Assembly: GCF_900070355.1 (NCBI RefSeq)
Contig: NZ_LN849456.1
Location: forward strand, 1,860,001-1,924,000
Reading direction: 5' to 3'
Length of the DNA: 64,000 bases
Source of the DNA: Devriesea agamarum
GTDB taxonomy: Bacteria; Actinomycetota; Actinomycetes; Actinomycetales; Dermabacteraceae
The translations under genes and the position numbers were made by a program. The notes beneath the pieces are model-generated. The model saw only the letters and a program-made list of their open reading frames with translations, ran no database searches and had not been told where the DNA came from. Positions 57,786-64,000 of the stretch are shown in pieces (position 1 is the stretch's first letter; the number at the start of each line of letters is the position of its first letter).

Positions 57786-57932
57786 TTTAACAGGCCGATG
57801 CCTACGAGGAAACCGCGAGACCAGTGGCTAGACCCTGGGTCGGGCAGCCGATCTGAACTATAGGCGATCTCATACAGGGAGCCCAGACACGCCTCATGGA
57901 CCACCTCAGGCACCCCGCAAAATAACTGGAAA

Positions 57933-57974
57933 TGGCGCGTGCCCCGAACCTATGGAGGTTCGGGGCACGCGCCA
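57933..57974. terminator. 19-bp perfect hairpin between YhgE/Pip and ferritin genes
   Basis: TGGCGCGTGCCCCGAACCT (57933-57951) pairs perfectly with 57956-57974 around ATGG. It lies between two converging genes and probably acts in both directions. T-runs are poor on both sides (TTTCC on minus). Confidence 0.75.
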
Positions 57975-57990
57975 TATAGGAGTGGGAGCG

Positions 57991-58512
57991 TCAGCTACCG
58001 GAGTTTTCCGTGGTACCCGCCGGACGGGCGCCAAGTTCAGCGTCCAAGCGCAGCAGGCCGGAACCGTCGTCACCAATCAGCTCGATTCGACCGAGGATTT
58101 CGCTAGCGGTCGCTTCTTCCTCGATCTGCTCATCGAGGAACCAGTTCAGCAACGGACGCGAGTCGAGGTCACCGGCCGCATCGCAGGCGCGGTACAGCGC
58201 ACGGATGGACTCAGACACCTTCTTTTCATGTGCCAGAGCGGCCTCAAAAATCTCCTTGGCGCTTAGACCTGGGCGCAGCGAGGGTGCCGGGATGGTGCCG
58301 ATGCTCGCGTGGTTGTCGCGATCCACCACGTGGTCGATGAACTTGTTGGCGTGAACGATCTCTTCGTCGGCCTGGTGGCGAAGCCATGAGGCCATGCCCA
58401 CCAGGTTCTGCTCGTCTGCTTCGATGGCTAGCTGGCGGTATGTAATCGCCGCCTGGAACTCCATCGTGATCTGGTCGTTGAACATTTTCTCAAGGTCTGC
58501 ATTCAGCTTCAT
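57991..58512 (-). CDS. ftn: Ferritin (non-haem)
   Basis: A 173-residue four-helix iron-storage protein. Ferroxidase residues fit Glu-18, Tyr-25, Glu-51 and His-54 (QITMEFQAAITYRQLA and ADEEIVHANKF), then Glu in AALAHEKKVSESI and in WFLDEQIEEEATASEI. It oxidises Fe(II) and stores it in a 24-mer. No haem-binding Met pattern of bacterioferritin is obvious. ATG start. It complements the feo uptake system in this window, though the genes are 9 kb apart. Confidence 0.92.
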   Translation of the reverse strand: MKLNADLEKMFNDQITMEFQAAITYRQLAIEADEQNLVGMASWLRHQADEEIVHANKFIDHVVDRDNHASIGTIPAPSLRPGLSAKEIFEAALAHEKKVSESIRALYRACDAAGDLDSRPLLNWFLDEQIEEEATASEILGRIELIGDDGSGLLRLDAELGARPAGTTENSGS

Positions 58513-58841
58513 GGACAGAGCCTAAGCGCTAATCCTGACAATATCCAGAAAAGAGTTTAGAGTTTTGCGATGGTTTGCTACCCCATGAGACGCATGAGAG
58601 GTGTTCTGGGGTACGGGCTACAAGCCGCAGCGGGCTACGAGCTGCGGGCTCCAGGCATCGGGCTCCAGGCTCCAGGCCACGGGTGAACAGACGGGGTGGC
58701 GAATGGGGTAGCGAACGGCCATACAAAAGTACTTACTTACCACACCACAGTCCCGCACAGCGGGCATTCAGATAAGGACTTTGAGCTCCAAGAATCACGA
58801 TTTGGCCAACACGGCACCTATCGACCCCTTACCCTGAGTCC
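58513..58841. other. 329-base divergent gap between ferritin and rocD
   Basis: It holds both promoters, which I cannot place firmly. On the minus strand GGATTAGCGCTTAGG near 58525-58540 is a weak iron-box-like sequence before ferritin. A repeat block of CGGGCT(A/CC) units lies at 58614-58679. No gene is seen. Confidence 0.45.
58614..58679. repeat. Imperfect CGGGCTA / CGGGCTCCAGGC repeats
   Basis: CGGGCTA occurs twice, then CGGGCTCCAGGC twice and TCCAGGC again, over 66 bases. The CCAGGC part recalls the CCCCAGG repeat at 53877, but the two blocks are not copies. Confidence 0.6.
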
Positions 58842-60065
58842 ATGAGCACTGATGCTATGACGACCACTGACGATCGCCCCCAGTCCTCGCACCTCGCTAA
58901 CAATTACTTACCCCTTCCGATCACCATCGCCTCCGCAGACGGCTGCCGCGTCACCGACATCAACGGCAAAACATATATCGATGCCCTCGCCGGATACTCG
59001 GCACTGAACTTCGGCCACCGACATCCCCGCCTACTCGAAGCCGCCCGGCGCCAGCTCGACCGCATCACCCTGACCAGCCGAGCCTTCCACTCCGACACCC
59101 TTGGCCCGTTCACCGATGCCCTTGCAGCCCTCATCGCCAAAGACGTCGTCCTGCCCATGAACACCGGGGCCGAAGCCGTGGAAACCGCCCTGAAGGTCGC
59201 CCGACGATGGGGACATCAGGTGAAAGGGGTCATCGCCGACAGCGGCACCATCGTCGTCATGGGCGGCAATTTCCACGGACGCACCACCACCATCATCTCG
59301 TTCTCCGACGACGACACCGCCCGCGCAGGATTCGGCCCCTACACCCCAGGATTCCTCTCCGTACCGTTTGGCGACGCTGAAGCGCTGCGCTGGGCGCTGA
59401 CCGATCACCCGGATGTGATCGCCGTACTGCTCGAACCCATCCAGGGCGAGCAAGGCGTCATGATCCCTCCATCCGGGTACCTCAAGACGGTCCGGGAACT
59501 GTGCACTGAGCATCACGCACTGATGATCGCCGACGAAGTACAGTCCGGCCTTGGCCGCACCGGCTACACGCTCGCCATTGACCACGACCACGTCGTGCCC
59601 GACATCATCACCCTGGGCAAAGCCCTGGGAGGCGGCATCATTCCGGTATCGGCAGTTCTGGCAAACCACGACGTCATGGACGTCATCACCCCCGGATCCC
59701 ATGGCTCTACCTTCGGGGGCAACCCCCTGGCCTGCGCGGTTGCCACCGAAGTTGTCGCCATGCTGGAGACCGGAGAGTTCCAAGCCCGCGCTAAATCGCT
59801 GGAAACCCCATTTCACAATGGCTTGGAGGCACTGATCGGGGACGGTGTGGTGTCCGTGCGAGTGCGCGGTCTGTGGGCCGGAGTCGACATCGATCCCAAA
59901 CTGGCCACGGGGAAAGAGATCTGCTTGGCGATGGCCGAACACGGCGTGCTCGCCAAAGAGACCCACGGATCCACAATCCGACTCGCTCCGCCACTGACTA
60001 TCTCAGAAGATGACCTTCAGGAAATCATCGGTGTCTTGCGCACGGTGATCGCCGCACGGCACTGA
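58842..60065 (+). CDS. rocD: Ornithine--oxo-acid aminotransferase
   Basis: A 407-residue class III PLP aminotransferase converting ornithine and 2-oxoglutarate to glutamate semialdehyde and glutamate. NTGAEAVETALKVARRWG binds phosphate, DEVQSGLGRTG holds the Asp, TLGKALGGG the PLP lysine and GSHGSTFGGNPLACAVA the second phosphate site. NNYLPLPITIASADGCRVTDINGK and the order of motifs point to ornithine rather than acetylornithine aminotransferase. ATG start. Proline or arginine breakdown is the pathway; the glutamate semialdehyde step gene is not here. Confidence 0.88.
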   Translation: MSTDAMTTTDDRPQSSHLANNYLPLPITIASADGCRVTDINGKTYIDALAGYSALNFGHRHPRLLEAARRQLDRITLTSRAFHSDTLGPFTDALAALIAKDVVLPMNTGAEAVETALKVARRWGHQVKGVIADSGTIVVMGGNFHGRTTTIISFSDDDTARAGFGPYTPGFLSVPFGDAEALRWALTDHPDVIAVLLEPIQGEQGVMIPPSGYLKTVRELCTEHHALMIADEVQSGLGRTGYTLAIDHDHVVPDIITLGKALGGGIIPVSAVLANHDVMDVITPGSHGSTFGGNPLACAVATEVVAMLETGEFQARAKSLETPFHNGLEALIGDGVVSVRVRGLWAGVDIDPKLATGKEICLAMAEHGVLAKETHGSTIRLAPPLTISEDDLQEIIGVLRTVIAARH

Positions 60066-60154
60066 CCTGGGGTCTTACCGCATTACCGGCTGACGTAACT
60101 CAACCACACTGACCACAGCTGTTTGACGGGCCGGCGTGGACGGGCCCGACCCAG

Positions 60155-61117
60155 TTACGCGGTCAGCCCCTTCGACGCCAGCCATTCGCGCGCGATCACG
60201 TCGGCCTTGCGCTGTTTATCGACGCTAGCTGTGTTCATCTGGATCAGCTCGTCGGTGGTGAGCGCATCCGTCACGGACTTAATCGCCGCCGCGAGCTTGT
60301 CGTCGATCTTCTTGCTGACCAGTGGAATGATGTTCTGCGGAAGAATCAGATGCTTGGGATCCTTTAAGGTGACCAGCGAATTTTTCCCGATTGCTGGATC
60401 GGCGCTGTAGATGTCGGCAAGCTGCACTTCACCATCGAGCAGGGCTTTCACCGTGAGCGGGCCGCCGGAATCCTCCACAGGAGTCACCGAGGCATTTTTC
60501 ACGCCGTAGACCGTCTCCAGCCCACTGGGGCCGTAAGGCCGGGTCTCAAATTCGCTATTAGCGGCAATAGCCAGCGGCGTCGTGATTTTCGCGAGATCCG
60601 CCAGCGACGCAAGTCCGTGGTCCTGGGCGAATTCCGCAGTGACGTTGTAGGAATCCTGGTCACTGGCTGCGGCGGCGGGAAGCACCCGCAACCCGTCGGG
60701 AAGCGCTGTGCCCAGGGCCGCCTGGATCGCGTCGGGATCTTTGGCGGTGGCTTTCTTATCGAGGTATTGCAGGAGGTTACCCGAATATTCAGGGAAGACG
60801 TCGATCTTCCCGGCGGTGATCTCCTTCATGTAGACCTCGCGCTGACCGATCCTCAGCTCCCGCTTCACCGGGCGACCCGCATGCTCGATGATCTGGGCGA
60901 AGAGCTCAGCGATGATCTCATTGGAGTAGTACTGCTGGGAACCAATCACAATGGCATCTGTGGCATCCGCCGTTCCAGCCGGGGTCGGTTTGTCCTGGGC
61001 AAGGGGGTCGCCACCTCCTCCGCACGCCGTCACGGCCAACGTAATCGCGGCTGACCCAACAACTCCGGCAAAGGCGCGTCGGCTATATGGTCGATGAATC
61101 TTCTCGGTCGGGGTCAT
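60155..61117 (-). CDS. Osmoprotectant ABC transporter substrate-binding lipoprotein (OpuCC/OsmX-like)
   Basis: A 320-residue lipoprotein with a twin-Arg-like SRRAF start, hydrophobic core and lipobox AVTACGGGG. The mature part is a quaternary-amine binding protein of the OpuAC/ProX group: IVIGSQQYYSNEIIAELFAQII, IDVFPEYSGNLLQYLD and LADIYSADPAI. It captures glycine betaine, choline or carnitine outside the membrane. Last gene of the four-gene operon, 136 bases after the second permease, so it may also have its own promoter (a GTATAC-rich patch near 61175-61200). Confidence 0.88.
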   Translation of the reverse strand: MTPTEKIHRPYSRRAFAGVVGSAAITLAVTACGGGGDPLAQDKPTPAGTADATDAIVIGSQQYYSNEIIAELFAQIIEHAGRPVKRELRIGQREVYMKEITAGKIDVFPEYSGNLLQYLDKKATAKDPDAIQAALGTALPDGLRVLPAAAASDQDSYNVTAEFAQDHGLASLADLAKITTPLAIAANSEFETRPYGPSGLETVYGVKNASVTPVEDSGGPLTVKALLDGEVQLADIYSADPAIGKNSLVTLKDPKHLILPQNIIPLVSKKIDDKLAAAIKSVTDALTTDELIQMNTASVDKQRKADVIAREWLASKGLTA

Positions 61118-61253
61118 CGGTCTCTCCTGGTCTCAGATGTTGCCGCTTACGTGAGCGATCGGGATAGTCGACGGTGGGTTCGGCGGGTATACATAAATAC
61201 AGGGTGTACCTGGGCGAGTGTCCGGGACAGCAGAGCTGACCGGTGATGCAGGA

Positions 61254-61919
61254 TTACCGGGCGTCAACACCTCCGGGCCTGCTGACTCTTTGCAGGATGA
61301 GCAGAACAACTTCCAGCACCACAGCCAGCGCCACAACCAGAATGGACCCGGCTAGCATCTGGGTGTAGTCCTGGGTTTTGAGTCCGAGGAAGACGTACCG
61401 TCCAAGCCCACCCGCTCCGACATAGGCCGCCAAGGTCGCCGTAGCCACCACCTGCAAGACTGCCGAGCGAATCCCTCCGATGAGAAGCGGCAACCCCAGC
61501 GGGATCTCCACCCGCCAGAGAATCTGCCACTCGGTCATCCCCTGGGCGCGCGCCGTATCTACCACGACCCGGGGAACCGCTTCGATCCCGGTGTAGGCAC
61601 CAGCCAGCACTGACGGGGCCGCAAGCACGATGAAAGCGAGCATCGGCGCCATCAACCCGAGTGGAAGCAGCAGCGCAAATAGCGTGATCAACCCGAGGGT
61701 GGGCAGTGAACGAGCGGCACCGGTGGCGGCCACCGCCAAGCCTCGACCCTTGCGCGTATGGCCGATTAACCAACCCAGCGGAACCATCACCAGGCAGGTG
61801 ATAGCCACTGCAATCACGGTGTACCAAAAGTGTTCCCACAGCCGGTTCCAGATTCCGTTCACACCGGTCTGGTTCGCAGGGGCAAAGATCCAGCTGAGAG
61901 CGTTCAGAACGAAAGTCAT
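61254..61919 (-). CDS. Osmoprotectant ABC transporter permease 2 (OpuCD/ProW-like)
   Basis: A 221-residue membrane protein. Six hydrophobic segments; the binding-protein-dependent transport signature is ARAQGMTEWQILWRVEIPLGLPLLIGGI (EAA-type loop). VGAGGLGRYVFLGLKTQD is typical of OpuC/ProW permeases. It starts inside the end of permease 1 (4-base overlap). Confidence 0.9.
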   Translation of the reverse strand: MTFVLNALSWIFAPANQTGVNGIWNRLWEHFWYTVIAVAITCLVMVPLGWLIGHTRKGRGLAVAATGAARSLPTLGLITLFALLLPLGLMAPMLAFIVLAAPSVLAGAYTGIEAVPRVVVDTARAQGMTEWQILWRVEIPLGLPLLIGGIRSAVLQVVATATLAAYVGAGGLGRYVFLGLKTQDYTQMLAGSILVVALAVVLEVVLLILQRVSRPGGVDAR

Positions 61920-62560
61920 CGCGCACCTCCTCGCCGCCTAGTCCAAGGCATTGCGATGAATCCGACAATGACCAGCAGGCGGTCCAGCACCAATGCGAGC
62001 ACGGCGGTGGCGAGGATTCCGGTCATGATTTCAGAGAGGATGCCGCGCTGAATTCCGTCCGTGAACAGTTGACCGAGGCTGTTGACACCGAGCACAGCCC
62101 CTACCGTTACCAGCGACACGGTGCTGACGGTTACCACGCGCAGCCCGGCCAGCAACACCGGTCCGGCCAACGGCAGCTCTACACGCATGAAACGTGCCAG
62201 CGGCGCATACCCTTGGGCGGTGGCGGATGCCAGCACATCCGCATCGACGCTGCGGAACGCTTCAGAGGCCGCCGGCACCATCAGAGCAAGCCCATACATG
62301 GTGAGAGCGACGACGATGTTCAGTGGATCTCGGATACCGGTGCCGAGAATTAACGGCAGCACAATAAACAAGGGAAGGGACGGTATCGCGTATAAAAGTC
62401 CGGTTCCCACGGTCACGGTGCCCCGCAACCATCCGGTGCGACTTGCCAGTTTCGCAAGCGGCACCGAAATCAGAAACGACAGCGCAATTGCGGGTAGCGC
62501 CTGGGCGAGATGCGCCAGCGTCGCCGACGTGATGACGTCAAAGTTACGAGTCAGCCACAT
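61916..62560 (-). CDS. Osmoprotectant ABC transporter permease 1 (OpuCB/ProW-like)
   Basis: A 214-residue permease paralogous to the next gene. ATAQGYAPLARFMRVELPLAGPVLLAGLRV is the EAA loop; LLYAIPSLPLFIVLPLILGTGIRDPLNIVVAL is a typical helix pair. Its start codon overlaps the stop of the ATPase gene. The two permeases form the membrane channel. Confidence 0.9.
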   Translation of the reverse strand: MWLTRNFDVITSATLAHLAQALPAIALSFLISVPLAKLASRTGWLRGTVTVGTGLLYAIPSLPLFIVLPLILGTGIRDPLNIVVALTMYGLALMVPAASEAFRSVDADVLASATAQGYAPLARFMRVELPLAGPVLLAGLRVVTVSTVSLVTVGAVLGVNSLGQLFTDGIQRGILSEIMTGILATAVLALVLDRLLVIVGFIAMPWTRRRGGAR

Positions 62561-63438
62561 CAGGCCGAGCCGTCCTGTTCATGCGCGGTAGGGGTGGCGT
62601 TGGCACCACCGGGTCCAGCGCTCACTCCGCCGTCGAGAATCCCGGCAGCGCGCCCATGCGAATCCACCACCACTTTCACCCCGTGGCGTTCTTGAATCCG
62701 CAAAGTGCGGTTGCCGCGACCGAGGCCGACGAAATCCGAGACAAAGTCATCGGCAGGGGCAGACAAGATCTCTTCCGGGGTACCCACCTGGGCAATCTCA
62801 CCGCCGACTCGGAAAATTACCACGTTATCGCCGAGCAGGAACGCTTCGTCGATGTCGTGGGTCACGAACACAATGGTCTTATCGAGCTCGTCTTGCAGCC
62901 TGAGGAGTTCCTGCTGCAGATCGGCCCGCACGATCGGGTCCACCGCCCCGAACGGTTCATCCATCAACAAAATATTCGGTTCAGCGGCGAGCGCACGGGC
63001 AACCGCGACCCGCTGCTGCTGCCCACCGGACAGCTCGCTCGGATATCGGTCACCGAGCGAGGGGTCTAAGCCCACAACATCCAGCAGGTCTCTCGCTCGG
63101 GCACAGGCATCTCGACGGGAGGAACCTGTCAGCCTCGGCACTGTGGCAATGTTGACCAGCACACTGCGGTGAGGAAGCAGGCCCGCGGCTTGGGGCACAT
63201 AGCCGATGCTGCGCCGCAGGTGGACTGGATTTTGATCCCGGATGTCCTGGCCGTCGATCAGGATCCGCCCCGAGGTGGGTTCAACCATCCGATTCACCAT
63301 GCGCAGCAGGGTGGTTTTTCCGCAGCCGCTGGAACCCACGAACACGGTGGTGCCGCGGGCTGGAACGCTGAGGGAGAAGTTGTTGACGGCAATGGAGCCG
63401 CCCGGATAGTGCTTGCTTACGGCGTCAAACTCGATCAT
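62560..63438 (-). CDS. Osmoprotectant ABC transporter ATPase (OpuCA/ProV-like)
   Basis: A 292-residue ATPase. Walker A FVGSSGCGKTTLL, signature LSGGQQQRVAVARAL, Walker B NILLMDEPFGAVDP, switch VFVTHDID. The frame is open to 63657, but GGGAGG before the ATG at 63438 fixes the start at MIEFDAVSKHYPGG. The CBS domains found in many OpuCA proteins are absent; only about 50 residues follow the nucleotide-binding domain. First gene of the operon. Confidence 0.92.
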   Translation of the reverse strand: MIEFDAVSKHYPGGSIAVNNFSLSVPARGTTVFVGSSGCGKTTLLRMVNRMVEPTSGRILIDGQDIRDQNPVHLRRSIGYVPQAAGLLPHRSVLVNIATVPRLTGSSRRDACARARDLLDVVGLDPSLGDRYPSELSGGQQQRVAVARALAAEPNILLMDEPFGAVDPIVRADLQQELLRLQDELDKTIVFVTHDIDEAFLLGDNVVIFRVGGEIAQVGTPEEILSAPADDFVSDFVGLGRGNRTLRIQERHGVKVVVDSHGRAAGILDGGVSAGPGGANATPTAHEQDGSA

Positions 63439-63629
63439 GGTGCCTCCCATGGTGTGCCGTCTAGGCGTTCCGACACCGTACCCTCTCTGAAGGCACACCC
63501 CAAGTTTTGCGGCATCTATGCTGGTAGAGACACTTTCGTAACTCAGGGCAACTCCTATGCAGCCGGGATCCCTCCTGTGCAGCCCAGATTGTCTCCACGT
63601 GGCTTCACGCAGGGTACCTCGCACGGACC

Positions 63630-64000
63630 TCAGGACGCCTGGTATGCACCCTGCCACACGCAGTCAAAGGGGGCACGGCCCTGCATGCGGTTCTCAATGG
63701 AGCTGGTCACCAGAGCTTTTGCGATCTGGGCCGCCTCCAACGGCTCGGTTCCCTTCGCTAGTTCCGCCGTGATCGCCGCCGCCAGCGAGCATCCGGCACC
63801 GGAGACTCGCTCGTGGCCGATCTTCGGAGCTGACAGGCGGGTAAGCTCGCGGCCGTCGAAAAACACGTCCACAGCATCCGAGCCATCCAAAACCACACCA
63901 CCCTTGGCTAACACATAGGGAACTCCCAGATCGTGGATGCGCCGCGCCGCTTCTTCGAGATCTTCCACAGTGTCGATGCGCTCCATGCCAGATAGAGCCA
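63630..64000 (-). CDS. thiD: Hydroxymethylpyrimidine (phosphate) kinase, C-terminal part (5' end outside window)
   Basis: The open frame enters from the right edge and ends at 63630; 123 residues are visible. DLEEAARRIHDLGVPYVLAKGG, the phosphate-transfer loop HERVSGAGCSLAAAITAELAKG (GAGC in place of GTGC) and the ribokinase-type C terminus match ThiD. The enzyme phosphorylates HMP and HMP-P in thiamine synthesis. Other thi genes would lie beyond the edge. Pyridoxal kinase is a less likely alternative. Confidence 0.8.
   Translation of the reverse strand, partial: ALSGMERIDTVEDLEEAARRIHDLGVPYVLAKGGVVLDGSDAVDVFFDGRELTRLSAPKIGHERVSGAGCSLAAAITAELAKGTEPLEAAQIAKALVTSSIENRMQGRAPFDCVWQGAYQAS

Overview
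The window looks like chromosomal DNA of a high-GC Gram-positive actinobacterium. Actinobacterial hallmarks are a small SRP RNA just upstream of dnaX, overlapping asd-lysC with an internal aspartokinase start, an RmlC-RmlD fusion, an NSS transporter with a MetS-type small subunit, long Ala/Pro-rich linkers and apparently leaderless promoters. By eye GC is about 60 percent. A Micrococcales affiliation is a guess. I see no insertion sequence, prophage or CRISPR array.

Region 1 (1-5433) holds a secreted 5'-nucleotidase with a C-terminal SLH domain (runs off the left edge), a type II NADH dehydrogenase, a 38-residue membrane protein with a strong ribosome binding site, and a GH125 exo-alpha-mannosidase.

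Region 2 (about 6051-31866) is a large surface-polysaccharide locus. wecB and wecC supply UDP-ManNAc and UDP-ManNAcA. rmlA, rmlB and an rmlC-rmlD fusion supply dTDP-rhamnose. Three related CgeB/GT2-type glycosyltransferases and two GT4 enzymes assemble the glycan, and a TagG/TagH-type ABC transporter exports it. Two unusual proteins share relation to asparagine synthetase: an 815-residue protein with an intact SGGKDS loop, coupled to a DUF6270 protein, and an 854-residue protein that joins a dead asparagine-synthetase-like part to a CofE-like (F420-0:gamma-glutamyl ligase) domain. A PRC-barrel protein and a TetR regulator sit beside the second. The sugars recall teichuronic acid-like polymers; modification of the glycan by amide or amino-acid groups is an inference.

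Region 3 (32022-42851) is housekeeping: asd, lysC, glutamine-dependent nadE, recR, dnaX, SRP RNA and an M20 amidohydrolase. A block of short direct repeats lies between nadE and lysC.

Region 4 (43108-51209) is transport and metals: an NSS transporter with its small subunit, tRNA-Ser(GGA), a His-rich CDF exporter behind a metal-box-like palindrome, a feoA-feoB-feoC iron(II) operon behind a DtxR/IdeR-like box, and a PutP-type symporter.

Region 5 (51210-64000) has a MoaD/ThiS-like protein translationally coupled to an MFS transporter, a start-less gene remnant, a divergent TetR/YhgE-Pip pair with a consensus leaderless promoter overlapping a TetR-like operator, ferritin, ornithine aminotransferase, a four-gene OpuC-type osmoprotectant ABC operon, and the C-terminal part of thiD running off the right edge.
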